Positions 44,511-57,000 of a stretch of DNA of 64,000 nt are shown here, in pieces. Made by a program: the position numbers and the translations under genes. The notes below the pieces were generated by a model that worked only from the letters and a program-made list of their open reading frames with translations, searched no databases and was not told the DNA's origin. The stretch is taken from contig JAHNZQ020000172.1 in NCBI GenBank assembly GCA_019155205.2, positions 2,176,771 to 2,240,770 on the forward strand. The letters run 5' to 3'. Position 1 is the first letter of the stretch, and every line of letters begins with the position of its first letter. Source of the stretch: Gracilaria vermiculophylla (taxonomy: Eukaryota > Rhodophyta > Florideophyceae > Gracilariales > Gracilariaceae).

Positions 44511-45479
44511 CGTTCTCGAACCGAATTTTTAATTTTCATAAAATACGGTCTAGTCGTCTATGCACCACAAATTCAGCAGTTAGTTGCGCTGTTTACACAT
44601 ATGTTAGAAATATAGAATCTGTCTGCGTGTATTCGAAGCACGAATTTGTAAACAACCACAGTTCACAATCATAGATGGATCTTTGACACTGCAATTCACG
44701 TTTTCCAAGACTATTTAAGAAGCATATATTGTAGAAATGAGGTTCAATGATTCCGTAGCGCTTACCCTGTTGGCATACGGGAAACCGTTTGTAAAGAAGC
44801 CCTGGATGAATCTGCTGTTATTTGTTCATTATATATCTTCAGAACTAAACCTTGAGAACTAAACCTTGCAGCTTTGTTCACGAAGAAACTAAGTATATCA
44901 CATTCGGGACGGCATCAAAACCTTTCGAGTATCGCTTCACCGTCTTTGCGAATTCGAAGGCTAGAATGTAGTTAGATAAGCTCAACAGCTGACGTGAACA
45001 TGTGGCGGCCACTAACGTCTTGCATACCGTAGACGAAATGGATTGGTGGCTTCGGTGACTTTTGTTATTCTATAAAAAATATGGATGGTAGAAATGAGAA
45101 TCACATAGAAAACATTGTTGGACACTGTGATATTCTACCAGTTACAGTAGGGCCTCCGTAGGGTAAGTGGATGTTCACAGAGTAACTAAGTAGCGTAAAC
45201 TGGTGTCACCTTGCGGGTGAGTGTTAAGAAGAAGTGAATTCCTTGTCTGCTGGTGTAGACTATTGCCCGCCTCAGTGGATTTAGCTAGGCGAGGCTCTGT
45301 CGCCAACGGCATATTGGCCCCAGAGCGACTTCTTTTATGCATCCTGTTCGAACGTCCTCTGGCGTTGCAGACTAAAAATGTAATAGTTTAAAACCTCCTT
45401 TATTTCTATAGTGCGATTCCCTCCGAACATCTAGATAACGATATTAACTTCTGATAACAGAACAACAAAAACTAGCTTC

Positions 45480-46480
45480 AGGTAGCTGAAATGAACCGAG
45501 TGAGCAGTAACACTCGGATCGAATTATCTTCTGATTTCACCAGTTTTGTGAAGACTAGTCCAATCTATAGGCCAATAATTTTGAAAGTACCATTCGAGCC
45601 CCAATTACGAATAATGACGTACGTTTCAGAAACAATACGTAATTTCAGAGACGAGAATCTACTGTGATTTCTGTCACTAGACTACTTTATGTGGTATTCC
45701 ACAAGTAGCGATAGGGTCTCTGCAGCGGACGTGGATATCGACAGAGTAATCGCATAAGCGAGCGTCGTCCTACATGCGACTGATTAGAAACCCAGGCTTG
45801 GGATCGAAAGAATGGTGTCTCATGGGTACAAGGGTGGGTGATTAATTTCATGGTTTGCAGATAATGTTGTCCGGTACAGCAGCAAAGTATTTAAGGAAAC
45901 TGCACAAAACACCAAGAGAAAGAGGGAAAAAGGATGGAGGTGTCAAGAGAGACTGGGAGATGAAGAGATCCTCTAAACATGAGCTGTAGCCCAGATTCTT
46001 CTAATCACAGATGCTACTGGCACTCCAAGGACCCTAGTGGCTTAGGATTTCTTGAGCCTACCACTTGGGTGAGAGGTTGATTGTTGGTTGACCAACGCCT
46101 TCCTTATCTAGGCCCCCTTTCTCTTATAGGAACACGATAGCAGCACAGCGAGCTCATTTTCATGTCCACAAGTGTGATTAGCCACTGTTTGGCACAAGAT
46201 TAAAGTTTTAAATAAACGTTTTGGAAATAAGTGTCAGTGTTGTGCAGATGTAGAGCCGCAGTACTAGGCCACTCATGAAACGGATCTTCTCAGACTTATC
46301 TTTCAGAAAAGCCAACTTCAATGCCGACGGATGAGGTGTATCCCCTCGCTTTCCGGACATTCGGCACACCAAATCAGCTGCATTCTGAATGCCAAAGACA
46401 AAATGATACTGAAATGAACTGTTTTTGACAATATCTCCACGTTCATTGCATTCCGGTATAGTATTCAAACAGGCGTTGCT
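45480..46480 (+). repeat. dispersed repeat X, copy 1
   Basis: By eye this stretch is collinear with 51930-52830: a TTCACCAGTTTTGTGAAG-type block, a GTGGTATTCCACAAGTAGCGATAG block, a GGTGTCTCATGG block and a TGTTTGGCACAAGA block occur in the same order and spacing. A shorter related piece seems to lie at 45110-45240. No coding domain was recognised; it may be LTR and leader of a copia-type element. Confidence 0.5.
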
Positions 46481-46944
46481 GCAAATGTTTGTAAAATAAA
46501 CTAGTGAAGTAATACTTACACTGAATAGAACTGCTTGTGAAATATTTGAGAAGTCGGAGAGGTCGTTGCAACGTTAGTCACTTTTAATTATTAACTGAGA
46601 TATCGTGAAACGTGAGCGCTACGAATCCGGTAAACAGTTTGTTACTGTAAACAGCGTGCAATACAATGTCCTTTACACGCACATGAATATGGTAAAAAGA
46701 ACGTGCAACAAATCAAGTAAGCGATTTGGTACTATGCGCAGTGCAGCAGACACTGGTACTTTAGCTGAAACGGTTTCATTTTACTAGCAGGCCCAACCGA
46801 GCTCCATTTTATGTACTAATTCTCCCTTACAACTTTGAGGCGTATAGCGAAAGGCGCTGCTCAGGACTTCAATTGCTACACCGTTATTACGGCACGCATC
46901 GGAAAGGTATATCTGGAGTCCTCTCATGAAGATTCGTTCAGTAT

Positions 46945-47498
46945 TGTGGTACTGTCAGTTCTCCTTTCCAGATGGTACGGCACAACTCCAGTGGGGAGTT
47001 CTTGTTGACTCCAAATGCGCGAATTCCTAAAGGTGGTCTCTGGTAATCGCTGTTGCGAGCCGCGGAAATTCTCAAATGGGAATCCGCAAACACCAAGCGG
47101 AGGAGGAGGTTCACTGGGCGGACATTGCTCCTACAGACGCTGCTTCGAGTCGACCTGGGGATCGGCGGCTTAGAAACCTTAGGATGTACGATGAGAGTCT
47201 CCAACCGGAAAAGAATGTGTTGACTCAAGGGTGCTTGGTTTACTTCTCCAGAGGTGAAACTCGACCGCCAGATTAATTATCAATCCTATAGCCCGCTTCG
47301 ACAGGTCTCACTACTGCAGTAATTACCAGTACAAATCACGTGAGTTAAATCTCAATTTTACCGTCTTTCAAGGACACTGTAGCGCAGGCGGACTGACTTA
47401 TGCAGCACGTGGATCAGTTAATAAAATACGAGCCCTGGTTAGGAGTGTCGCGCCATAATGCCACTATTCAATATCACCTTAGGGTCTACTGTCCTACA
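46945..47498 (-). repeat. solo LTR-L copy, reverse (F)
   Basis: 554 bp, from TGTGGTACTGTCAG to GTCCTACA. It directly abuts a gypsy reverse transcriptase fragment at 47499, immediately after the catalytic LDDMIVF segment. Flanking pentamers (AGTAT, TCTAC) do not match. Confidence 0.88.
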
Positions 47499-47880
47499 TC
47501 TACGTCACTGAAGTGTTCTCCACTAAAACCAGTGAAGACAATCATATCATCTAAGTAGGCTAAGAACGTTTTCCACCTGTACTGAGACAGGAAGGAAGTC
47601 GATAGCTTGTTGGGATGTTGCGTGGGAAGTTTTTAAGCCAAAGGGCATTCGTTTGAAGAGAAAAAGCCTTACGTGGAAGACGAATGCCATTCTGTTGCAG
47701 TGCTACGCAGTAATTGGCACCCTCCAGTATACCCAATTTGCCTGTTCCATAGTAATCACATTAGCTGTCGTAAGTCTTTCAACAAATTCATCCATCGGTG
47801 GAAGTGGGTAAATATCCATGACTGTTGCTGCTTTCCGGTTGTGGGCATACACGCAAAAATGAAGATATCATTTGATTTTG
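47499..47880 (-). pseudogene. Ty3/gypsy reverse transcriptase fragment (Gypsy-4)
   Basis: Minus-strand peptides read MDIYPLPPMDEFVERLTTA, then ANWVYWRVPIT, FKRMPFGLKTSHATSQQA, and in a shifted frame YLDDMIVFTGFSGEHF. This is the RT palm including the YLDD site. There are at least one stop and one frameshift. Nothing of the other domains was found nearby. Confidence 0.8.
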
Positions 47881-50252
47881 GGCACAACCAAGACTATGGA
47901 AGCCAGAGCAAATCGGACGGGCCCATTAATTCTCTTCTCAATCGTGAATTTTACATTTTTCTGTTCGGTTTGTTGATTTGTTGGGCCTCCACGGCAAGGC
48001 AGTTCTGCGATGGGTCTCATGCATGGCAGCGTATCAATTTGATGCTCTTATGCATATATCCTACCAATACGGCCGTTCTATATATTGCAAAATTTTAACA
48101 GGTTCTTGCACAACTTCGGTTAGTAATCTTCTGCTTCGTGCTTCAATCTAACGCTCTCGAGAGCCTTTTACACTTCTATTTTGGGAGCTTTATCATTCTT
48201 CATTGATTTAATATGGTTTCATTTCTACATTAGAGTAGGGGGGAATTGCTGCTCATCTATTTATGATTAAAATAGGGTATGCAGCTTCATTAAGTGCATT
48301 GGGAACACCATAGAGTTTTCAGGCATCGCAGTTTCAATGACACGAACTTTGTGCACTTTCCTTGTTGTCGAGCCAACATTGCTGATCAGGACCTGTACTG
48401 TCCTGTTTGCTTTTATTTCAGCGATGACGAGCTCAATGAGTACACTGTGAATGTGATATATAGCCGAGTTATGCTGCAGCACGATAGGCCCATGCTTTGC
48501 TGTTGTAACGGCCACACACGTCTGACGTTTTAGAATATATAAAAGTCATTATGGCATTGCAAATCTTCGGAGACGTTCTGTCCCTAGGGTCTTTTTTCTC
48601 TTGTGAAGGGGACATTGTCAAAGCAGAGGCGTGTCGTCGCAAGGGTCGTCGTACAATAGATACGGTGTGCAGTCTTATAGCTCACAGCTCAATTTTCTGA
48701 GTTTGAAAAAGAACGCCTTTGATAAACAAATCCTAAGGGTCGCAAGCCAGTAATAATGGATTCTCTAGTATAGAGCACAGGATAAACGATAAAATAAAAT
48801 AAATGATATCTGACTTGGAAAAAGGTCCTGTGGTTTCCAGAGACCTTATGGCTTTTTTTTGACGTCCTGGATATTGCATAGCGCTGCCTTTCAATTGCAG
48901 TGCACTAGTCATCGTTGAATTTTAATATTTTGATAAAGAAAGTATTAGAGGTCAGAGGGGCAAGAGAAAGTTGGAGGGATATTAAGAATGTTCGCCAGCT
49001 CTGGCTTGGATTTACTTGGAGGTGCCTCGACCACGACTTATATAGTGGTTTAGTCGCACCGATTAGGTTGCATCAGAAATTACACTACAAAGGCGAGACA
49101 CTCAATACTACCAATAATATTGTAACATGACATAAATGTACTAGCCACAATTCAACAATGCTTACAACAGCAATGCACAACAAGGCATGACAGTTCCGTA
49201 CAATCCCGAGACCTTGACAATGCATAAATTCACTCAACCACCTTACACTCTCTGTATTCTGCCACCACTCGTGTCCATACAGCAATGTGTGTGTATAGTT
49301 ACCATGACGAAGAACATTACACCAGACCCTATCTGGTGTACATTAAGCTGAGTATGCAAATGTGTACACCTGGAAACCATATGGTAGTGAACAACGTGCC
49401 GAATAGCACAGCTGCACACGTGTACCACACAGAGTCAAGATTCAACACAGCCAATGGTCCCGGGAACATTTAGTTGTCAGTGACAGCACAGGCACTTCAT
49501 CCCACAGAAAGTGCCTACATCTGTATCCAGAACCTTTCTTTTTCGTGCCATCGGAGCGATTGAGAGACTCAGACGACGGCACAGGTCTTATAATTATAGT
49601 AAGCCATGATCATGGCGAATTCAATACTGCTTGCTGGGCTTTCATATCGTTTCCAGGGGCGTTTTATACAGCTATCTATCTGCGCTTCTCCTTCGACAGA
49701 TCAAGATATATCCGGCCTAGGGAGCAGCTTCGGCGAAATTTCCTGGAAGCGTGGTAATGTTCAAGCCCTGGCAAGAATATTGGGATCGATTTCTATAAAC
49801 CTCTTCAGGACTCCCTTCTCTGATTTCTTGAGTGAGCGAGCTTGTCAGCCTCCACGGGGACTGCTTTCAATATCAAGGGATTCACTTGTAAAGCGTTTAT
49901 CCCTAGATGAGGAGAAGAGTTCTGACCAATTCTGTCCACAACCACCATACCTTGGCTTTGCAATAAGAATTCGCGGGTACACGTTTTCTTACGGCTGTAT
50001 GTAAAGCCTTGTAGTTCAAAAAAATCCTCAAAAGCTCCTTAGAAGAGAGTTTGCAGTCCGCGGATGAGCATTGATTTAGGTAGCAATTGTACAATATCAT
50101 ATTATCCCTGATTGGCCTTCTTTGGGTATGAGTAACTCGAGTTTGAACCCATTTTAGCTTCTTGAAGGTGAACACTCTCAAAAGCCGGACCATTCTTTCT
50201 CTCTTACCTAGGTATCGGCGTTGTTCTGTTCCCAATACGTCGCTAACATGGA
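47881..50252. other. no recognised gene
   Basis: Frames up to 132 aa occur on both strands without recognisable families or a consistent frame. No repeat terminus was seen. Confidence 0.4.
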
Positions 50253-50331
50253 ATTGTTGGAAAACAGATGAGCTATTTGCGCTATACTCTCTTGTGACAC
50301 AGGGCGCACAGTTCACCATTTGAACTATCGA
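50253..50331 (-). repeat. direct repeat, lower copy (possible copia LTR end)
   Basis: About 79 bp nearly identical to 50483-50561; on the minus strand both end TTTCCAACA. After GAACTATC the two copies diverge. Confidence 0.7.
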
Positions 50332-50438
50332 CGCGCCCCCTCGCCCTGTAGTTTCTTACAGAACGAGACCTCAAGCTTACAGTAATTACTTTTGACCACT
50401 GCTGTACACATATACAATTCCTGAGGCTCAGGTCACTT

Positions 50439-50455
50439 CTGGGAATTGAACCCAG
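50439..50455 (-). other. tRNA-like T-arm / B-box
   Basis: The minus strand reads CTGGGTTCAATTCCCAG, a perfect 5-bp T-stem with loop that contains the RNA polymerase III B-box GGTTCAATTCC. No full cloverleaf could be folded, so it is not called as a tRNA gene. Confidence 0.5.
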
Positions 50456-50469
50456 GATCCTCGCGTTTA

Positions 50470-50484
50470 GCTGGGCCCATAACC
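50470..50484 (-). promoter_or_regulatory. copia-type primer-binding site candidate
   Basis: The minus strand reads GGTTATGGGCCCAGC directly after ...CCAACA. Its complement GCTGGGCCCATAACC equals the anticodon-arm sequence of eukaryotic initiator tRNA-Met. Drosophila copia primes from such an internal half-tRNA. The adjacency to an LTR-like end with CA supports the reading. Confidence 0.6.
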
Positions 50485-50561
50485 TGTTGGAAATCAAATG
50501 AGCTATTTGCGCTATACTCTCTTGTGACAAAGGGCGCACAGTTCACCATTTGAACTATCAA
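50483..50561 (-). repeat. direct repeat, upper copy (possible copia LTR end)
   Basis: Pair of 50253-50331, 230 bp apart. The minus-strand end TTTCCAACA meets the candidate primer-binding site at 50484. Confidence 0.7.
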
Positions 50562-51929
50562 CAAGAATGACGGTAGCTCCATAGTTGGCATGGATGCAAA
50601 GTGCTCTCCGAAATAGTGCAGGGCTTCATGAGCGTCATGACGCCTCGTTGCAATAGTTTCCGAAGAAACCCGGATGTTTCCAAGGGATTGGATGTACGTT
50701 AATCGACCTCGCCCTGCTGTATCATGCTTCGAGGTGAGTCTTCGAGTGTCTTTCGGCCACTCGCAGCGAGTTGGAACTGCATCATTTTCAGCCTGTGCGG
50801 AACGCAGGAAATCGAGAAACTTGATACTGGTTTGTCTCTCCCAGTGCCAGACATTAAAAGACTTGCTAGTCTTCTGCAATCCATCAGAATAAAGCGTCAT
50901 CTTATTTTCGGTCGATTAATCAATTACGCAACGAGCTGCTGCAGTATTCAGCTTCGAGCTGATCTCAGTCTTTTCTTCACCATTTCTTTGGGTTACTCCT
51001 CTGAGATCCATTATCTCGCTTCTGATAGAATAGAGAGTTGCACAAAGAGGCAAAAAAAACTGCATGGCTTCTGGAGAGCTAGCCAAGTTTCCATCAACCA
51101 CGTTCAAAGACCTGGTCACGGCTCGGTATTGTTCCAAGGCGAAATAATTCGGAAAAATGGTAAAGCCAGCTGTGATTAAGGCTTCCAAATATCTTTATTA
51201 TCGGCTACAGCGACGAATCGACTTGAAAAGCCAAACAAAAGTATCGGGTTCTACCAGTTGAAACTATGGTCGTGTAAATTAGTCTTCATTCGAAAAATGG
51301 AACCTTTAACCTTTCCCGTCTCACGCCAGGAGCGTGCAAGCTAACAGAAAAACACGTACCCTATCGAAGCGGTAGTTCATGATTTTCCGATAAACTGTAA
51401 TGGTTCAAGGTAGAAGTCTCAGTACTTGATAGGGCGGCCCCTTCTTATGGCATTATAACGAGCTACGGGTCTTTGGTTTGGAACGTCGATACCCGTCTTA
51501 ACAAGAGGCATCCTCTTTAGATAAAATTACTTCTTTAGACCTCTCCAACTCGGAGTCGATTTCATTGAAATCATTTGAGTCTTCATGCTCGCCGTTTCTG
51601 TTGTTTTTATTGCGGATCTCTGCTTCTCCTTGGAGCGATGCGATGGCTTCTTCTTCTTTCCTAAATGGCATTCTTGTTTTTGACGACAGTTAGGGTTGCT
51701 TGACGCTTCTTCCTTCACTCTGATGTACATTTTCTTTGACCTACTTAGCCTAGAGCGCCATCTTATTTGCGTCTTGCTCGAACTCTGCCTGGCGTTCCTT
51801 CACACTAACGAATAGTTCAAAACAAAGCATATGTAATGTTATCGATAAAATCAAAATGAATAGACAAGGATCTGGCTTTTTCACAACAGATTCACATATA
51901 TGAATTCTATAGAAAAAAAAGGAGGTGAA
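50562..51929. other. no recognised gene
   Basis: A 155-aa minus-strand frame overlaps 50433-50900 and one of 151 aa lies on the plus strand; neither is recognised. It may be internal DNA of the copia-like element whose LTR end is at 50485. Confidence 0.35.
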
Positions 51930-52830
51930 GGAAGAATAAAATTCGAGCCATTGAATCTTCTTATTTTACCAGTTTCGTAACTATGGTTCAAAGGATTAGC
52001 TTATTCACTCAGACTGTACCAAACGAGCTTTGATCGCAAAACAACCACGTGAGCTCAGTCACCAGTTTAAAATCTTTCTGAAGTCAAAAGATTAGTCTAC
52101 GTGGTACTTCACGAGTGGCAATAGAAACTTGGTGGCAGAGGTGGCTGTCCACAGAAGAACCGTATGAGCGGGTGCCGATTGAAAGGTAATTGATTAGAAT
52201 TACAGCCTCGTGATCCTAATAATTGTGTCTCATGGTTGGGCTAACGATTACTTAATGGATTTAGAGATCTTCGTGTCGGGTAGAATGCAGGAATATCTCG
52301 AACACCAACAATCCACGTCACCAAACGTGGTGAAAAGTGGCCAAGTGGGACAAAGAAATGAGAAGATCGCCGGTATGAGATCTATTGCTCAGATATTGTG
52401 AGACACTGGTGATACAGGCGTCCTATTGTCGTCACTGCTTTAAAATTCTTTGAGCCTATTCTTGGGTAAGAATTTGGTTGTTGGATGGCCTTTGCCACCC
52501 TCACTTGGAACTCAAACCCTTTAATATGCCCGCGAGGGCAGGTCTGCATGAAACCTCTCAGACTTACACGTGCGGCTAGCCCCTATTTGGCACAAGAAAA
52601 AGAATTAAGAATATTATTTAGCTTTAAATGCCATACTCGTACAGATGCGCGGAGGCACCAGTGCTGCGTTTTCGAGCAGAGGCACTAGTGCGGCACTTGA
52701 AATATGGGTCTTTTCATACTTTTTAATTAAAAGTGGTAACTTCAACGTTAAAGCATGAGTTGCATCCGCTCTGGTTATCCAATCTTCGGTACTCCAAATT
52801 GCTCGCATCCTGAATGCTACAGATAGATTT
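51930..52830 (+). repeat. dispersed repeat X, copy 2
   Basis: Diverged partner of 45480-46480 in the same orientation. It contains a TTGGTGGCAGAGGTGG block where copy 1 has TCTCTGCAGCGGACGTGG. Confidence 0.5.
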
Positions 52831-53640
52831 CTTACAAGTGGTACTGTGATCGCTCTTGTACAAAATTTACTTTACCAGCTTTGCTGCAAAATGCTGTCCA
52901 AGCTTTACTACTTCCACTACTATGATACATCCACTACCGCAGTGTCATGTGACCCTCGCGGACCGCGCTTGCCATTTCTCTTTCCTGTCCTTTGAAAATA
53001 GTCATAAGCCTCGTACAATTAACTGCGGCAATCGGGGCCCCCCGTCTATGTAACCAAGTGCAATAGGGACGGCTCCGGCTCTTATAATCCTACTTAGTCG
53101 TTCTGTTTCATCGATACGGATTTACTGGCTGGGACCCCTCTAGTATAGAATGAATGGCTCCGTAGCGTTTCACCGATTGCAATATGTTTTATTTCAAATA
53201 CCATGCATAAAACCAATTTTGCCTCCTCGAGTTCTATGCCAAGCCAGCTAAAGACCAAGGAACTATGTTGCAGTCATACATCCCCATGGTTTTCACTGTA
53301 GTGCAATAACCTGCAAGCTATAGAAGACCATGAAGATGTTCGGGATCTTCCTCTACTAGAGGTGACCCAGTGGGTGGAGCCCTATCAAGAGATTGGCAGG
53401 ACTATATCGGATTGTAAGGGGCGAAGCTTTTTCTTCTGCACTTGACCGGAGAGGCTGAAGAGGCAGATTCTTCGAAGATGAGCATATGAGGCGTGTGCCT
53501 ATCATCTAAGGACGGAAATGGCAAGATAAAGATGTAGCGCGATCCGTTAGGCCCACTTGATCCACATAAAGCGATTGTGTCATACTGATGGGTAGTGGTG
53601 CGCAGTAAGGCAAACAACCGCAAAACCAGTAATATATACT
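52831..53640. other. no recognised gene
   Basis: Only short frames without recognisable similarity, up to the solo LTR. Confidence 0.4.
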
Positions 53641-53645
53641 CACAC
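53641..53645. repeat. target-site duplication of solo LTR G (left)
   Basis: CACAA, repeated at 54221-54225 after the LTR. Confidence 0.85.
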
Positions 53646-54220
53646 AATGTAGTACAGTGGATCCTAAGGTGATATTGTAGTGGGACTTTACGACGGGGTA
53701 TTCCTCTTTACGACGGAATATTCCTAAGGAGAGCTCGTATTTTATAAACTGAGCCCCGCGGTGCGTCGCTCGGCCCACATGCTCTTCAGTACCCTTAAGG
53801 AACGGTAGGATTTAGATTTATTTTAGTTAATTGGCGAAGGTAATTACTTTAGTGGTGAGACCTGCCGAGGCGGGCTATCGGTGGGTTACTTAGCCTACCG
53901 CTCGAGCTCCACCCCTAAAAAATGAAACCAAGTACCCTTGAGTGTACGTCTTTCTTTCCGGTTGGGGACTGTCTTCGAAGATCCTCAAGTTTCTTAGCCA
54001 CCGATCCCCAGGTTGCCTCGTAGAAGCGCCTGTAGGAGAATTGTCCGCCCACATAGCCTCCCGCTCCGCTTGGTGTTTGCGGACCCCCTTTCCGAACTCT
54101 CCCGGATTGTGGCAGCGAGTACTGGAGACCACTTTTAGAAACTCATGCCTTTGGACTAAAGAAAAACTTCTAGCGCATGTTGTGCGCTATTACCTCGAAA
54201 TGAGAACTGACGGTACCACA
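53646..54220 (+). repeat. solo LTR-L copy (G) with intact target duplication
   Basis: 575 bp, TGTAGTACAGTGG to CGGTACCACA, flanked by perfect CACAA duplications. This proves that the LTR-L unit integrates as an LTR with TG/CA ends and 5-bp duplications, and that its internal region was removed by LTR-LTR recombination. Confidence 0.93.
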
Positions 54221-54225
54221 CACAA
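54221..54225. repeat. target-site duplication of solo LTR G (right)
   Basis: CACAA, identical to 53641-53645. Confidence 0.85.
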
Positions 54226-55424
54226 AGTACAAGCACAGTGCAACTGGTACAGTATATTCCAATTATGTGCACTTTATGTCGAAAACGGCAAACTAGCACC
54301 CGTGTGTCATGGGATGTCCCTCGTAAAGGAGTAGACACGGCTGCATGCGTAATGTTCAGAGCTGGAACCTTGGTTGCTGCTTACTGCGGGTGGAAGCGGT
54401 GACGCCGGCGCCCCTAAGTACCATCCTGTAGAGTAGAGTACTTTAGCGTAAAGTAAAATAACAAAATAAATAAATACGAAAAAGGCTCTGCCATCCTGTC
54501 CTTGCACCTATTGTGCACAGTGCACTCTATCTACATCCGGGGCCTGCCCGTGCCATCCATTCGTACTGCAATAATTACCCGGCAGTAGCCGTTCTCTTAG
54601 TCAAAGCCGAGCGAAAACCAGAATTATGGGAAAAATACAAGTATAAGCAAATCAATCTCCCTGGGGGCCGCACTTCACAGACCAAATCTGCCGTTTAAGA
54701 CTTCAAAATTGGAAATGATCAGAGTAAGGAGTACATAGGTTTTACTTCACTTCCAAACTACGTAAAAGGTTCCAAAAGCTGGTGTGGTCAATAATTGTCG
54801 AAATAAACGGTGACTAATCAGATCCACTATTAAGAAGATGTGAAAATGCAGAATGCATTAGATATTGCATAGCAATTTTGGTTAGTTCCTGTTATCTACC
54901 GTAACTTCTATGTGGATAAATGTGATGAATAAAATTTTTGTTGACATTTCTTTCTTCCCAAAAAATATTTAAGGTCATTGCAGGCAAGAAAACGGTATTT
55001 AGTTTGACTATTGCACAGCGTGAAAGATGTATGTCAGTGTTTGTTGCTGGTTTCTACATTAGTATTTTCAAGCAACTTACGAGATAGTGTGGAATGAATA
55101 TGACAAGTTAAGATGAGAATGGGATGTAGAACGCATTCAATCGTCCAAATATTTTGATGCACTCAGAGTTGTACGCATCACAGATACAATATGTCGGAGT
55201 ACAAGTGTTTCAGCAACCGCCGCAATCATTTGGTGGCAAATCTTGTGAATGCTGCTGCATGAATTGTGATTTCAAAAAAATGTCAGTTTCTCTGCGGTGG
55301 TCGCAATTTTCCGAACCGGAACTCAGTGCCTCTGTAAGAAATTAAGAACTCAGATATGCCCCATTCCTTGGCAGACGAGGATATAAACTTTGATCGGTAT
55401 GTTACTGTATCAAAAGAGGACGTA
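54226..55424. other. no recognised gene
   Basis: AT-rich; small frames only. Confidence 0.4.
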
Positions 55425-56715
55425 CAGACTGTTTGAAAAGCATACGAAATGCTGTGGATTCTGAAAAAAATACCCAATATATACTGTACACCTACAGAAA
55501 TAGGTTTCTGAAAAACGTAAAGTCTAAAAACCGTTTAAAAAACATATGATCATCAACAACAAATCTTCACTGCGTGACGTTCAATAGTTGGATTTGCATC
55601 CTTTTCGCTGTATAACGCTAATGCAACGATTCAGCATCGAATTGATGTACTTTTCAACAGTTGAAAATGTAATAGATTTCCAGCAACTTTTAATACAGTT
55701 TTTGAGTTCAAAAACTGTCTGAAATAACTTTTCATGCGCACAAGCCATCCTCGCCAGCACTCCCCAAATGATTACGATTGGGTTCAGTTCTGGTGAGCGC
55801 GCCGGCCACTCTAAAACAGATACGTCTGACTCTTGTAGCCAATTTTTGATTAAAGATGCAGTGTGTACAGGCACATTATCCTGTTGAAAAATGAAAATTT
55901 ACTCATGGAAACACAGACCAAAAGGTAGGAAACAATTGTATAGAACTTCTTGATATTTTTCCGCGTTCATGGTTGTTTCAATAAATGCAATTTTGGTCAG
56001 ATGTTTTTTAGGAATGCCACCATGACCATCACAGAGCCTCCACCTGAATGCCTGATGTAAAATTCATGACATTCGTTGCGAAGATGGTGCCAATAATATT
56101 TGAAGCAATTGCAATATGGTCCATCTAAATGAAACTTTTTTTCGTCAGTAAGAATATTATTTTGGGTTTTTATTATTCCAGTAGTATTTTCCATCAAACC
56201 AGTCAACTTTCTTTTGCTTGTGATGGTCTTGGAGAAAGAAAGTTTTATTCATTTTTTAAAGTAAAATATATTTGTGTTGATTATCTGCATCCATATAGTT
56301 GATTCAGAAACGTTGAGAATGAGGTTTATTCCAATGTTTTGCACGCTCTTTTTTTTGCACAATTGTTTTATAATTCCCCTTTTTTTCTGTTGGTCTGAGC
56401 TTCTTAGGGCGTCCTGGAGATCGTTTCAAAGCATAAAGAGTCGGACTTTCGAGAAAAGTAGCAATTGCAACCGTAATTTAGAACGCTTTCATTTTCGAGC
56501 GATAGCACTGTTGGAGTGTTTCTTGGCGATTAACTTTATGATGTAAAGCTGTTCTTGCTTTGAAAGTGGAGGAGCTCGAGCCTTTTTTACTAGAAAGAAG
56601 ACGGTGTACATATCCTTTCGAAGCAATTCTGTACAGACTAATTTATATGCAAAATATAGCCTGCAGCACAGTTTTGGGGCACTTTTTAGGGGTAATATGT
56701 TTTTGAAACGCACTG
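55425..56715 (-). mobile_element. Tc1-like element, full length (Tc1-F)
   Basis: 1291 bp with inverted ends CAGACTGTTTGAAAAGCATA and CAGTGCGTTTCAAAAACATA. TA precedes the left end; the right flank is CA, probably a mutated TA. A second internal motif lies about 100 bp inside the left end. A transposase pseudogene fills the interior. Confidence 0.82.
55581..56713 (-). pseudogene. Tc1/mariner transposase, inactive
   Basis: The N-terminal helix-turn-helix (APPLSKQEQLYIIKLIAKK, about 56570-56490), the first catalytic region TDEKKFHLDGPYCNCFKYYWH with GGGSVMVMVAF (56206-55997), and the last block VLEWPARSPELNPIVIIWG with a normal C-terminus (55874-55581) are all visible. They lie in different frames. 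The third catalytic Glu, expected after NPI, is Val. The second Asp region (about 55870-55900) is also frame-broken. Confidence 0.87.
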
Positions 56716-56771
56716 CATTACGGTTTTCGGCAGAAACACTGGGTGAAAACTGGATTTTTCGGCAAAATATG

Positions 56772-57000
56772 TAAAGTCTACTTCAAAAGGATAGGATACG
56801 TGGGACTTTGTTTTCGGAAAAGCTTGAGCTAAAGAACCATTTCAAAATCATAGGACATTTCAAATGTTAAACTTCAATGTTCTCTTTTCAGTAGCTGATT
56901 TTCGCTTTTGTGAGCTACATTTGACTAATTTCACGCTTTAGCGTTGCCTTTCTCTAAGATCTGATGATTTAAATATTCAAATACTTTGTGCTACATTTAA
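56772..57000 (-). mobile_element. Tc1-like element 3' fragment (Tc1-G)
   Basis: The terminal motif GTCTACTTCAAAAGGATAGG at about 56778 and its internal repeat CATTTCAAAATCATAGGAC at about 56846 are followed by a minus-strand transposase C-terminus like that of Tc1-C. The rest is missing. It lies just outside Tc1-F. Confidence 0.55.

Noticed and set aside
50433..50490. tRNA gene
   Set aside because: The T-arm is perfect, but no matching acceptor stem, D-arm or anticodon arm of normal spacing could be found.
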